64,000 bases of DNA from the NCBI RefSeq assembly GCF_004379255.2, contig NC_056046.1, forward strand, positions 248,001-312,000, read 5' to 3'. Positions within the stretch are counted from its first letter, which is position 1; every line of letters begins with the position of its first letter. The notes beneath the pieces are model-generated. The model was given only the letters and a program-made list of their open reading frames with translations, did not search any database and had not been told where the DNA came from. The translations under genes and the position numbers were made by a program. This document shows positions 21,714 to 34,356 of the stretch, one piece after another. Source of the DNA: Salvia splendens (Eukaryota > Streptophyta > Magnoliopsida > Lamiales > Lamiaceae).

Positions 21714-24629
21714 TGATAATAGTATTAAAAGATGGTGCATTAAAATTCTTGAGATTCACCACATGGTGTGTCTCTATCTTTCTAATCTAATAGTGGGGCT
21801 CTTTCTCTCTCCTTTTTATTTCTCTCTTTTTTAATTTGGGTGGTGATTGGAGCCTTTGTCAGTATGAAACATGGATAGTGCCGTAGTGGCATCGAAACAA
21901 ATGACAAATAGAATAAAATTTGGGGGAGAAAAAGAAAAATACATATGGGGATTGCTAGGAAAGATTCTTGTGACATTCTAATTTGTGAAGGTCTTTTTTC
22001 ATGGGTTTTCTTGAAAATATTCATTAGTATTTGTTTTATTTTTGAATTCTTGATGTGGAAGTCTTGTAAGTGTAGATTGATTGATTAATTAGAGTTTTGT
22101 AATGTAAGTTTGAACATTGTTTAGATATTGTTTTTTAAGTACATTTTGTTGGAAGATATGTTGTGCTACACATGTCTATTTTTGGCCTTTTATTAACAAA
22201 TACAATATGTGTCCCCATTAACACAGTTGACATAATGACAAAGATTTTAAAAGCGGCTAGATAATATTTCATTTTATTATGGATATTTGTAACGCATATT
22301 AATTAATGATACACAAAATGAAGTTATTCTATTTTTAGAATCCAAATTGGATGTGAAATCCATTAATCAACTATTAATTGATTAGAGCGAGAATAGCGCA
22401 AAGATTCTAGCTAGTTATTCAAAGAAAAATTTTAAATTGCAATAATGAAAATTAAATGGAATGAAATGCGAGATTTATGTAGCTCAGGACTAATCTTGGC
22501 TATAAACTAATACTAGTTAGGCCCGGCCCGGCCCAAGTACTGACTAGGGCTTTTCTTGAAACACCTTGGGCTTGTAATGATCAATTGGGATATTTCATGG
22601 AGCACAATCTTTTATCCTCTAACTATTTTAAAAAAAAAAGAAACAAAATAGAAGAAGTAAATTGGTAGAATCAGTTTGTGGTGAGAACGTGGCAGGCAAA
22701 TCGGCCAATGTGTATTCATTAATGAATCTAATTTATTTTAACACGTACACCAACCGACGTGGTAGAGTAGTTTATTTAAGACTTCCCAATTCAGTCAATT
22801 AAAACCCTTATCCCCAACAAAATAAATCTACTCCTACTTGTATTTATTTACCTGGATAATAATTATTAAATCACAATATTTTAATTTCTATTATCTTGTA
22901 GTAATGTTGATAACAACGAAAAAAGGATTTTTTTTAATGATCATATTGTAATTTATCTAAATTTGATGATTTAAATGACTATTATCTCTTATATAGGCCA
23001 GAGTCGAACAACTCCATCAACGGCCTATGAGAATTAAAAAGCTCCAGTATTTGGAGTTGACAACTACTCAATCCTCATTATACATAGCTTAGGGTTTACT
23101 TATGTTTTATCCATTGATAGACAGTCAACAATGCTCTTATTCACTAAGTTCAATTTTGTGAGTTTGAATTATTCAATTCATAAATAAATCATTGACAAAA
23201 CTAAATGGACCTACGCCTCTGAATCCAAGTCTCTTTTTTGGCATTCTTAAAAAAAGGCATTCACATGATTTCACATCCAACCACCCAAACATTAATTATG
23301 TAAAATACAATAATTTGTATTTGTGGGTCGTCCACTAACTATATTGGCGATCAATTATCTTAATTTTTTACTATTTGGATAATCTTAATGGAGTAGTCAC
23401 TGAATATCTTCTCCACAAAATAATAATAATAAGAAGTTACTCCTACTAACTTTTAACAAAATGTTTCTGTAGACACCACACGTGCACAAGCAATCTGGAC
23501 TAATGATCAGTAGTACGTCTCAACTTAATTGATTTGTGTTACGTTCCAAATTACATTGCTCAATTTCCCAAAAAAATCATTTATTACTTCCACCCGAAAA
23601 ATAATTTTATTATCTGGATAAGTATTCTTCTTGTAATGAAGGATATTTATCAAAAATAAATGTGATCTAAAAAATTCAAGCAATAAGATAGGTGACATAG
23701 TTGCATGCGTGGTCCACCCCAAGGTAACCTACCAAATAAAATAAATGCATTGGTATTGAATCTCGTCCTGAATCACATTATTTATAAAATTAATAAGGTA
23801 TAAAAGTAAGATTTATATTTTACTAATTTTTTCAATTCATTTTTTTATAATTCTTAAAATTCCCTACTGAAACTAAAGTGGATAATTATTAGGGGATGAT
23901 GGGAATAATATTATCCATATGTTGATATACCTATTTCTCTTCCCATCTGTATATATGACTTGATTGTAAAAGTTAATATATGATGTCAAATATGTTGAGT
24001 TCGAATTTATACATAGTAGTACGACTCTTAAAATTTCAATTAATTTATTCGTTAAAAAACAAAAACTAATTGTAAAAAAAATCTGAACAAATTGTAAAAC
24101 GCAAAAACTAACTGTCATGCTGATTTATTAATAGGAATATACTAGGATATATTTGCCAATTATTAATATATTATGCTTCTTTTTGATCTCATTTCAAAAT
24201 AGCAAACTGAGTTAAAATTTATCTAAAATAATGTAAGCAATTATTAATCACGTAACGATAGTAGTTACAACTTACAAGGATCACCAATCCGCATGAATTC
24301 CTTGTGATTGAGTTATTAAAAGATATGGTTGAGTTTGAAAGTGAAAAAATATGTTCTAAAATCATAGATATGAATACTCCCATTAATATTTTCAAGTTGC
24401 ATCAGCTGCTAAGACTTAAGAGTGGTGCCACTTTTCAACGAGGTACTTAGTAGTATTTAATTTCACAAATATGGTGCGACTTGTGAGTGAGCTCCTCTTT
24501 ACTATGAGGCCCCCCATTAGGCCATAAAATAATATACTCCTACTTCATTCGTAATAGTCTAAATGAGGCAATTTATTTTATATAATATAAGAGAATATTA
24601 TAATAATTTGCCAAAATCAAAATCATGTA
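21714..24629. other. 3' UTR of the bZIP gene and long gene-free AT-rich region
   Basis: The first 350 bp are probably bZIP 3' UTR. Beyond that no coding region, RNA or complete transposon could be supported. A GC-rich GGCCCGGCCCGGCCC patch at about 22519-22533 stands out and may be part of an old repeat. Confidence 0.5.
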
Positions 24630-24939
24630 TGTTAAGAATCGAAGGTGTTTTAGATTGAGAGAGAGTGACAAAGTGTGAGCTTAAACTTAAAGAAGAGAGG
24701 TTGAAGAAACTGTGTAAATCTTATTCAATGTGTGTGTGTGTGGAAAGTTGTTACAACAACTACTTGATTCTACACTTTATACTTCTTCATTTCAACACCT
24801 AAACGGCTAACAGAAAACAAGAAGAAGAAAAACTAATTCCAACGGCTAGTTCAAGATATTTGAACTGGGCCTTCTTATTTCTTCCACTCTTGGGCTGACT
24901 CGAATTTGGGCTGGGCTGCTTTATGCATTATACTTCACA
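24630..24939 (+). mobile_element. Solo LTR, Copia-like (310 bp)
   Basis: Begins TGTTAAGAATCGAAGG and ends ATACTTCACA (TG...CA), with a perfect 5-bp target duplication ATGTA at 24625-24629 and 24940-24944. Inside are features common to plant Copia LTRs: GAGAGAGAGTGACAAAGTG near the start, a GT run and a TATA-like CTTTATACTTC. Internal retrotransposon sequence is absent, so this is a solo LTR left by recombination. Confidence 0.8.
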
Positions 24940-24944
24940 ATGTA

Positions 24945-25096
24945 AGGCCAATTGGCAGTACTAGAATCGCACTTTACTTGTACAATCCATGAACGATACA
25001 TTTTTTAGCCCTTATTGCTTAACATTCATAGGCCATGGCCTATAGCATCTAAAATGCACTTTAGTTAACGCTATTCATGAATATCATCTCTTACTA
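24945..25096. other. Short spacer
   Basis: AT-rich sequence between the solo LTR and the next MITE; nothing recognised. Confidence 0.4.
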
Positions 25097-25275
25097 CTCC
25101 CTCCGTCCCGTGCTACTCGCACGTTTGCTTTTCGGCACGGAGATTAAGGAATGAGTGTATAGCAAAGTCAACAATTGCGGCTGTAGGTGATAATTTTTAC
25201 TAAAAATGGAAAGAGTGCAAATAACTTGGGACGCCCAGAAAGGAAATAAGTGCAAGTAACACGGGACGGAGGGAG
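25097..25275. mobile_element. Stowaway/mariner MITE (179 bp)
   Basis: Starts CTCCCTCCGTCCCGTGCTACT and ends with the inverted match AGTAACACGGGACGGAGGGAG, flanked by TA on both sides. Non-coding. Confidence 0.9.
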
Positions 25276-25444
25276 TATTATTTTACTAATACACTCCCTT
25301 ATTAATCCTCTATTCACTATTTTTGTTCGTCTTTTATTTTTTTATTTTAATTAGTAAGTAGGTTCTTTACATTTCATTACTAACTCATTCTACTCACATT
25401 TTATTATAAATTAATAAAAAAAGTGACCAAACATTTTATTATAA

Positions 25445-25580
25445 ATTATCGAGCTTCATTTCATTGCAATATAGTGATCCTATACACTAAAAACCCAAAC
25501 CTCGAAACCTAAATCCTAAACCCTTGACTTAAAAAATACTCATCATGACCAAAAACTAAGCCAAATATCAATAAAATTAT
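25445..25580 (-). repeat. Dispersed repeat shared with 4150-4290
   Basis: The complement of this stretch matches about 4150-4290 over more than 100 bp by eye, through GGGTTTAGGATTTAGGTTTC, TTTTTAGTGTATAGG and CTATATTGCAATGAAATGAA. The copies are in opposite orientation. Family unknown. Confidence 0.75.
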
Positions 25581-25682
25581 CCCTCCAATTTTACTTTGTG
25601 ATTATTTCAAAATATATTATAAGTGACCAGAGTTAATAAATACTCATCATTTTAATATAGCTACTATAAATTAAAGAATAAA

Positions 25683-26054
25683 GCTATGCGGGCACATTAT
25701 GGCCGACCATAAATTAATTAAATAACATAAAAAATTGATTTTTTTTTTGAATTTTTGGTTTAATACAACTTGATTTTACTTTTATATCATCTTCATTATT
25801 TGTTGCTCAACATGTTAGTGTTACTCTTTCGTAGTTTTTGCTCAACTTATTACTACTGTCATTTCTTGATTGTTTCTCAACGTATACACTAATTCGTGAT
25901 ATTAATGTGTTTTACGTAATGGAATTCAAAGATAAGTATCAACTCACAAGTCCATTCACACACATATAAGTTTATATCGATAATTCTAATTTTTTTATAC
26001 ATGTAAATGGACTAAATTAACTTTTTATGGCCGGCCACATTATGACCATTTAGC
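25683..26054. mobile_element. Unclassified inverted-repeat element (about 372 bp)
   Basis: The left end GCTATGCGGGCACATTATGG, continuing through CCGACCATAAA, pairs with GCTAAATGGTCATAATGTGG, continuing through CCGGCCATAAA, read inward from the right: imperfect terminal repeats of about 31 bp. The core is AT-rich and non-coding. No clear target duplication, so superfamily is open (hAT or Mutator are possible). Confidence 0.6.
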
Positions 26055-27074
26055 ATCACTCTAAATTAAAAGGGACTATTTTTTTTAGAGGAACCAAAAT
26101 GACAATAAATATATAATAAAGTTTTGTAGTTATATTGTGTTTAGCCATAAAAGAATATATAATTTTAATAAAAATAAAAATAATAAATTAATGATTAATT
26201 TAATGCTCAATTTTCTTATTTTTTTTCCTTTTCTGTTTGTACTATAAATGATTATTTGAATCAAAGTAAGGTACAGTAATCATTATAAAAGTTATGCTTT
26301 TTAGGTGAATTGAATGTTTTACTACATTAAACCGGGTGCCCTCAAAATCTCAAATTATCAATGTCCATTGTTAATCTGTTGCTACTATGATATATTTTTA
26401 TACTCCTTACATCCTATAAAAATAGTTTTGATTTTATTATAAATATTTATAAGTTTAGGATTGTATTGTAAAATTTAAATATTTTGATTGGCCTACCAAA
26501 AAATTAATTCAATTACTGTTACAATTCACCGATTATAAACACCATTTAAATCAATTCAGTCTCATACACTAATTATATTTCATCCAGAAATAGAATAGGC
26601 GGTTACACTGATTAAAGTGATAAATGTGGCAGGCAAGTTTCCTTCATAAAGGATTATAATTTTTTGGCAGTTACATATTTTTAATAATTGTGAATTAATC
26701 TCATTATTTCAATAATAAGAACTACATATCACCATGTAATTGGGGTTACACGAATTAGAGATTAACTTTGTAACTGCCACATTACTACTTATTATTAGTA
26801 ATTTTATTAATAATATGAATTATTAAGTAGAGCCTCTATAATAACCGAGGCATCAAGAGAAAGAAATAAATATAAAAAATTTAATAAACGTTATTATGGA
26901 CCAAAATTTGTATCCCCAAAATGCCCCCAAAACTCAACTTTTATATATGTATAGATTAATAAAAAAAGTGAGACAAATATTTTACTAATTTTTTCAACCT
27001 ATATCCATGTATTATATATTTGTATATGTAAATAGTACTATATGAATAAGAATTTAATAAAGAATTAAAAGTTA

Positions 27075-27290
27075 CTCCCTCCGTCCCACTTTAGGAGTCC
27101 CAATTTAGTGTCCCACTTTAATAGTCCCGGTAAATGGTAATAGGCTCCACATTCCACTCACATTTTATTATAAAACTAATATAAAAAAGTAGGACACACC
27201 TTCCATTATCTTTTTTTCACCAACTTTTCTTTACATTTCTTAAAATCTGTGTGGAACTCAAACGGAACTCCTAAAGTGGGACGGAGGGAG
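27075..27290. mobile_element. Stowaway/mariner MITE (about 216 bp)
   Basis: Left end CTCCCTCCGTCCCACTTTAG preceded by TA; right end AACTCCTAAAGTGGGACGGA then GGGAG, an inverted match through CCTAAAGTGGGACGGAGGGAG. The right-hand TA is mutated (GATA). Confidence 0.85.
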
Positions 27291-27748
27291 GATATCATTA
27301 AAATAAAAAAAAAAAAAGAAAAATAATTGTTTAATGATGCCTCCTAGGTGGCGTGCACAGTGAGGTGTCATCTCAGTGTGCGCCTCCACTCCAACACAGC
27401 ACAGCCACGGTGCTCACACGCCTCAGTCCATGCTCTAATATTATTAATTGGAAAGTTGACTTTGCATATGCAGATCTCAGATCCAAAATCGTCTTAACTT
27501 ACCAAACTATTAATATATATATAGATAGATAGTAAGGAGTAGTAGTCGAATCTTAAACCCAAGGGCCAAAATCCAATAAATATTTAAGAAAGTTATTCAA
27601 CGATCTGTGTAATATCGATAATGGCGGTCCACAATCCGTTGAACTGCCACTCCCACTCACCATAACGATATTATTCCTGTCACAATAATACTAATAAATA
27701 TCCATTTTGTGTATACACACACACACAGACGCAGTGAGTGAGAGTCTG

Positions 27749-27766
27749 ATGGAGGCAATTAATTGA
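27749..27766 (+). promoter_or_regulatory. Short upstream reading frame in the NCL leader
   Basis: ATGGAGGCAATTAATTGA encodes Met-Glu-Ala-Ile-Asn and stops 6 bp before the NCL ATG at 27773. If the leader includes it, it could lower or condition translation of the main frame. The transcription start is not known, so this is a possibility only. Confidence 0.4.
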
Positions 27767-27772
27767 TCAATC

Positions 27773-30156
27773 ATGATGCACCGACCGCTTCTCTCAGGCG
27801 TCCTCTTCCTCATCCTCTTCGGCGCAGCGTACGGCCAATCGCGTCTCATCTCCGATGGCTCCCAAGGGGCGGGAGCGGAGGAGGAGACGTGCGGATTCAT
27901 GCCGTGCACGTCGACGGCGATGGGGAACCTCTTCCTCATCCTGGTCTACGGATACCTCATGTTCACGGCCGCCACGTATCTCTCCGCCGGCAGCGAGCTT
28001 CTGCTCGTGATTTTGGGCCCCGGAATCGTCGGCGGCCTTTTCCTCCCCATCCTCGGAGCCCTTCCTGATGCTATGCTCATACTCGGTATTCACTTTTTCA
28101 TTTTTTTTATTTACTCCTTTTTTTTATCTTTGTTTTTTCAAGCACATCAATTTTTGTTTATTGAAAAGCGTGACGAGTTCTGTTATTTAGTTACTTTTTG
28201 TGTGTAAGATAAGAATCTTCATGAATCTTTATAACTTGTACTTGAAGAGAAAATTCATTTAATTTCATGTTTCACACTAATAGTAATTTACTAGTATGAT
28301 TTCTTTTGGGGATAAAAAAAACTGAGACAAGAGAGTTATTATAGTGTGCAAAAATATGTTGGGTTCAGTCTCATGTTATTCATCATGTGATTAATATTTA
28401 TACAAGGCAACATTTACGGGGTTTATACACTAAATAGGCTCTGTCTTTAATGATAAGTTTTTTGGGATGAGTTTACTTGCTCATAACTAACTATTTTCCG
28501 CTCGGTTTTCAGTCTCTGGTATGTCAGGAAGTGTAGAAACAGCCCAAAGCCAAGTTTCAGTTGGCATGGGCCTTCTCGCCGGCTCAACCGTCATGCTCCT
28601 CACTGTCATTTGGGGCTCCTGCGTTCTCGTAGGCAAGTGCGATCTTCAAGATAATCTCGCCAAGGACAACCAAGACACAAGAGCCTTCAGTTTAACTGGT
28701 TCGGGCGTTAGCACGGACATATGGACAACCTATGCTGGCATAATCATGGCTATATCTGTGATTCCCTTCATCATAGTGCAATTTCCACAGATGTTGCATT
28801 ACGATTCCGGAAGGAACTTGGCTGTCTTGATTGGCCTCATTGTCTCAGTTTCACTTCTCATCTCCTATTGCCTTTACCAGGTATTAAATGGAGCAGACTA
28901 CGAGACAACATATATAGTGGTTTCAGTTCTCTCCTTAATCTATTCCTTTGCAGGTTTTCCAGCCCTGGGTTCAGAAGAGGCGTCTCGACTACATCAACCA
29001 CAGGCACGTGATGTCGGGGATCCTCAAGCATCTGAAGAAGCACGCTCTTGGGAAGCTCTCCACAGAGGACGGTCGGCCTAATGTTGAAGTTCTGTCCAAG
29101 TAAGCTTCATTCTACGTCTTTTCCCTTTTCGACTCTGCTTTTTCTAAGCTGTGTTCTTATCTAACACGACAGGCTGTTCAAGGCGATTGATGAGAACTCG
29201 GATGGATACCTTTCCCACACAGATCTCCGCGCCCTCATCATCGGAATCCAGTTCAACGAGGTCAGTCTGGACCACAGCGACGCTGTGGAGAAGGTGATGA
29301 GGGAGTTTGACACAAGCCAAGACTCTAGAATTGATCTACCGGAGTTCATTGTTGGAGTTGGGAAATGGCTTGAGGAGGCCAAGACTGGCAATGAATCCAA
29401 CCATGCTGCTGATTCGATGAAGTACATAGACGATTTCCACACGGTCCGAGATTTTTTTACTTATAAGCTAGGCTAGTCGACTTCAACGTCGTGCAACAGT
29501 ATATATTTGATATTTCCCTCTTGTCCACAGCAAACAAAGAGAGATCATTTCCTGTTGGGCGTCCAGAGCGAAGAGGGTGAAGAGGGCGTCGAGAACTCGC
29601 CTTGGACCACGGTGAAAGCCGTCCTTCTACTCCTCCTCGGAACTGCCATCGCAGCTGCATTCGCGGACCCTCTCGTTGACTCTGTCCAAAACTTCTCCAA
29701 CGCCACCAAGATTCCTACCTTCTTTATATCATTCATTGCTCTGCCACTGGCGACCAACTCCAGCGAGGCCGTGTCCGCCATCATATTCGCCAGCAGGAAG
29801 AAGCTGAGATCTGCGTCGTTGACATTCTCTGAGGTGAGTGAAGGTGAAGAGAGAAGTGAAACCAGTAAGTTTTAGTACGTACTTGATGTCTGTTATTTTG
29901 AATGCAGCTGTACGGAGCTGTGACGATGAACAACGTGTTGTGCCTATCGGTGTTCTTGGCGCTCGTCTACGCTAGAGGGCTGGTTTGGGACTTCTCATCG
30001 GAGGTGCTGGTGATTTTGATGGTGTGCATCGTGATGGGCGTGTTTGCGAGCGTTCGCACCACGTTTCCGGTTTGGACCTCTTTGGTGGCTTTTCTTCTGT
30101 ATCCGTTTTCTCTAGCACTAGTGTATGTTCTTGACTTTGTCTTCGGCTGGTCGTAG
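27773..30156 (+). CDS. NCL: EF-hand sodium/calcium exchanger NCL
   Basis: Six exons: 27773-28085, 28513-28880, 28954-29099, 29173-29443, 29531-29833 and 29908-30156, giving 549 residues. Signal-peptide-like start (LLSGVLFLILFGAAYG), then two clusters of membrane helices separated by a cytosolic loop, the layout of AtNCL (At1g53210). The first exchanger repeat holds GPGIVGGLFLPILGALPDAM and SGMSGSVETAQ; the second holds FISFIALPLATNSSEAVSAI. The loop carries two EF-hands: D282-E-N-S-D-G-Y-L-S-H-T-D293 and D322-T-S-Q-D-S-R-I-D-L-P-E333, both with usable ligands. The protein should exchange Na+ for Ca2+ across a membrane (tonoplast or plasma membrane reported) and be regulated by Ca2+, with links to salt response. 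Two Met codons in tandem start the frame. Confidence 0.95.
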
Positions 30157-31767
30157 GTTTGTTTTTTGATGTGTGGTGTGGTAGATTTTCACAGTTTCTT
30201 GTGACTAGTTGTGAACCATGGAAATATTTGGCCATGCTTGGTTTTAGTTTTTACAATAGAGAGTAGAGTTTTGACAGTAAGTGTTTGTTTAGTGTTTGCT
30301 TTGCTTTTTAAATGAATTATTCACAGATGGAATTATGTTTGCTTGTAATGTTTTAAAAACTAAATTGGACCCACCGATACATAATTCGACATGCGTTGTT
30401 CAGTTTGGTTTGGACATAAAAACCTTTGGAACGACTTGTTCAATGTTGAAAAAAGAGTGTAGCACAGAAGCCATTATTGCTGCTGTTCTAGTTGATCTGT
30501 TGATGGATAAGGTGGTCAAGTTGTCAGCAACTTTCTCACATGAAACCTCGACTTTTTAACTATTGGAATTTTAAAACTCATTAATTACTGTATATTTGTA
30601 GGAATAAGAATAATTACTGCCCCTCCATCCATTAATCAAAATGTCCAATCTCTTGCCATAAAATTTCTTGTCATTTTAAAATATAACCATTTTTAGTGTA
30701 AGTTTTTTAAATTATAAGGCTTGATCAGATTTTGGTCAAAGTTTAAAAATGAAATATTAATTGTGTACAAGTTAATGTAGATAACATAATTAGTATGAAT
30801 AATATTCTTTTAATCATAAAATTTAGTCAAATTTCAAACAATTTTATACAGTTTGAAATAACATTTTCAAATTACCTCAAATGTTTTCTCAATATATAAA
30901 ACAAAGTTTTTTTGGTACTCAAACGATCTTTAGCTCGTTAAAATAAGTATTTTAAGAATACTCAAAGCGACCATAGCAAAATATTAAGAAAATAAAAAAT
31001 ACTCCACCCGTCTATGAAAAATAGTCACATTTTGCCATTTGGAGATGTCCACAAAAAATAATCTCATTTCTTAAAATGGAAAGTTTCTCTCTTATACTTT
31101 TTTTATTTTTTCTCCTCTCTCATACTTGACCTATTTTTTCTCCATTTCTTTCTTACTTTACCCATTTTTTCTCCTCTTCTTTATTATTTTACCAATTTCT
31201 TATTAAAACTCGTGCCTTCCACAAATGAGATTATTTTCGTGAACGGTACGGAATAAATAATATTTATTTTAATAAAAAGAAAATAAAAAAATACTCATAC
31301 ATAGTATACATAGGATAATTGAGAAAGAATTGATGAAAAGTATAAAATTTTGTGATTTAAATAACTTATTATTGTCAACTTGGTTTAATGGAAAGAACAA
31401 TTCATTTGTAAGTTGGTATATTTCTTTAATAAATGATCATAACTGAATGTTTAAATAATAGTAATAGTTTTTATTATCACTTGTGGAGAAATGATGAAAT
31501 GCTTTACACAACAAATAGGCATAATCACAACATAATACACAGAGATGGAGTTGAATAGCTTAAAATTAAATTGTTTGGAAATTACCCATGATTAAGCCAA
31601 CACTAACCTACGTGGCAATCGGGCCATGACTATTCAACCGAACAACATTCACAAGACTCAATCATATCTAAACCATCAAACAAAACACAACCATATAATA
31701 TAACTAGCATCACAGAGGAAGCTTCTAACACTTCCCAAATAGGGTAATTTACTTCTCTCCTGACATT
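30157..31767. other. Spacer between NCL and the SPEAR-like gene (convergent)
   Basis: Both neighbouring genes end here. Apart from UTRs and the MITE at 31002-31254, only AT-rich DNA is seen. A fragment like a MITE end (CCCCTCCATCCATTAATCAA) lies near 30621. Confidence 0.5.
31002..31254. mobile_element. Degenerate Stowaway-like MITE
   Basis: Left end CTCCACCCGTCTATGAAAAA after TA; right end GAGATTATTTTCGTGAACGG then TACGGAATA is an imperfect inverted match. Old copy; right boundary approximate. Confidence 0.6.
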
Positions 31768-33488
31768 CTATAGCTTCAAATTGAGATCAATGGCTTCTCC
31801 CTTCTCCCCACCACTTTCATCTGGCCTAACCGGAAAGAAGTTGAAGGGCTCTTCCATTGATCTACTTGCTATCAAACGATTACCTTGCCTTCTCTCATCA
31901 TCCTGCCATTGTGAAACGAGACCAGACTAAGACAACAGATGAGTTGAAGAATCAACAATAAACCAAACATTAATTACAATCTGATACCTCTGGCCATTGA
32001 CAACCAAAATCATCTATTGCATAGGCATGCTTTGAGTTTGGAGGAGGAAGCGCCAAGGTTAGGAAGTCTCCGTCTAGCCTCCCATCATCCCTCAGGGTTC
32101 TTCTTGAACCCTGCTCAGATGGAGTGTTTGAGTTTGTTGGACCATCTCTACAATAGCTGGCATGGAAAGAGTTTTTTTATGTATGGTGATGCAAATATTT
32201 GAGATTTGGTGTTTGAGTTCAAGAAACATGACTGGTAGTTTAGGGTAGACCTCGTGTATACATTTCTTGGTCCCTTTTGAGGTGCATATCCACTGCCACA
32301 AGAAGCTAGTTCATCGTATCTTGATTCGGAATGAGCCTCTGGTGGACTTTCAAGAAAGAAGGGGTACGGCCGCTTCACCCCTACCATCTACATTGATTGC
32401 ATCAAGATAGAATCCAAATAGATCAAAATGAGCTTGAACCAACAACACAAACATTTTCAAAGAGCTTTAGTTCATAAGCGACATCTCATTCCAAATCAAA
32501 GATCTAAGCATTAGTTAAAACAACCTCTTCACCCCTACCATCAACTCGCAACAAGATTGAACCAAAATAATGAAATGAGTTTGAATCAACAGCGTAAATA
32601 TACTCGAATAGCTATAGTTCATTACCAAATTCTCATTTTGGACCAAAATAATCAAATGAGTTTTAATCAACAGCATAGATATACTCAAATAGCTTTAGTT
32701 CCTTACCAAATTCTCATTCTGAATCAAAGAACTAATCATTAATTAAAACCTCTTCACCCCTACCATCTAACATTGCATCAAGATTGAATCGAAATAGATG
32801 AAATCAGTTCAGATCCACGGCAAAAACATTGTCAAAGAGCAATAGTTCATTACCAAAATCTCATGCAGAATCAAAGAACTAAGCATTAGCTAAAACAAGA
32901 AATCTTGTATACCTCTGGCCACGGCGACGACGAGGAGGCATAGCTGTTACAATGCAAATGGTTTTGGCTTGAAGGGGGCTCCATATGGAAGGCTGATGAT
33001 GAATATGGATTCACCTGCAATTGCCAAAATTCAAACAATTAAACAAAGAATTAAAATCTCAATCTCAAAAAAAAAAACAGAGTATGACTGACCACCGGAG
33101 AAGCAGGTTGCTGAAAACGGAAGAATCTCTGAGGCGCCGACGGCAGAGCAGCAGCAGAAGCAGAAGCATTCAACTCCGAATGAAAATTCATCGGCGGCCG
33201 GAATCCAGCAGCATTACTATTCCGATGATCGTGATCGGCACTCCACGATCTATACAGCGTGTTTGATGATCGGAAATTGACCGGCGACGGCGAAGGAGTT
33301 GCATCAGTAACCGAACCGATCGCGTTGGCTGATGCAAGGACCTCCTTCTTCATCAGCTCCTCCATTCTGATTTTCTCAAGCTGCGCAACGCCCAACCCTC
33401 GCTGCGGGATTTTCTTCTTCAGCTTAACATTTCTCGATCTCTCACTGTCGCTGCTGCTCACAATGTGTTGCTGCTGTTCTTGAGCCAT
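31768..33488 (-). CDS. SPEAR/TIE-like EAR-motif transcriptional repressor
   Basis: Five exons on the minus strand: 33488-33093, 33014-32913, 32387-32251, 32147-31988 and 31902-31768, giving 309 residues with all phases matching. The N-terminal block KKKIPQRGLGVAQLEKIR (residues 24-41) is the signature of SPEAR/TIE proteins (SPOROCYTELESS-like EAR proteins, TCP interactors). Exon 3 begins MVGVKRPYPFFLESPP, also conserved. The extreme C-terminus is IDLNLKL, an EAR motif that recruits TOPLESS corepressors. Expected role: bridge between TOPLESS and TCP factors in the nucleus, controlling leaf or ovule development. Exons 3 to 5 are too short to stand out as frames and were joined by phase (split codon at 32251/32147). 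Subfamily member not determined. Confidence 0.88.
32373..32895. repeat. Degenerate tandem repeats in intron 2 of the SPEAR-like gene
   Basis: On the + strand, blocks beginning CTTCACCCCTACCATC start near 32373, 32527 and 32752. Each continues with a Lys/Asn-codon-like AT-rich stretch through AAAGAACTAA(T/G)CATTA. The middle block has a further internal copy (GAATCAACAGCGTAAATATA and TTAATCAACAGCATAGATAT). The first block overlaps the acceptor and start of exon 3. Confidence 0.75.
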
Positions 33489-34356
33489 TTCTCCCTCCGA
33501 TCCATCAAATTTGAGGAGAATTCTTCGCGGATTTAAAGGGGAATACGATCATAAATGGCAAGCGACACGCCATATCGAAATCATATTTTTCTTTATTAAC
33601 AATAAATCACAGAATCTGAGGGGTTTGAGGAAACGAGAGCTGGAAACGTGTGAGATTTCAGAAAATACAAATCTAGATCATCATATTTTTTAAATTCAAA
33701 CCTTATATGCAAATCTAGATCATCATATTTTGAATGCTGCGCTCTTCTCTCCAAATCTGATTTCTCGCCCGAATCCTCTCTATGTTCCTCATTTTCCATC
33801 ATTAGATTTAGACCGATTCCCTCTCTACTCTTTCTATTTTGCTACTTGATTTTGTTAGCTGGATAAAATCACTCCAGATTATACTGCAAAAATTGAGATG
33901 CTCTTTCGTTTTTTTTATACTCCAATAAACAATTCTCGCATGTTAATTTTGCATGAATCACTATTCCAGTTTACTAAATCCGTCAATAATTTGAATCACT
34001 TAATTGATTTAATTTTCACTCAAATATTAGAATACACTATCTATTTATACTCCATATACTAAAATCATTACCAAATTTTTAAGCCTCTATATTAAACTCT
34101 TTTTTTCTACTATCATCGTTAATAACCAAATTGTCGAAAATTGCATGCAGAGAGAGGCTGAAATTGGAAAAAGAAGAAAAAGTAAATTAATAAAATATAT
34201 ACTATATTTATTCGACTGCAAATAATTTAATAATGCCCTATCAATATTTTTTTTCCCACTCCCACCTTATAAATTGATTATAGATTTTCATTGCATAATT
34301 TACATAATCTCTGCTGTATGATACGTATATAAATTCTGTAATTTTGTTTTCGACAA
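33489..34356. other. Promoter side of the SPEAR-like gene and spacer
   Basis: Divergent space between the SPEAR-like gene and the tRNA. The block AAATCTAGATCATCATATTTT occurs twice (about 33670 and 33713), a 43-bp direct duplication. No other gene supported. Confidence 0.5.

Larger units (their letters stand above)
25276..27074. other. Gene-free AT-rich region
   Basis: Contains the dispersed repeat at 25445-25580, the inverted-repeat element at 25683-26054, and a single MITE-like end (ACTCCTTACATCCTATAAAA) near 26401. No gene supported. Confidence 0.5.

Noticed and set aside
30296..30559. 87-codon frame after NCL
   Set aside because: Lies in the 3' flank with no start context, splice partner or family match.
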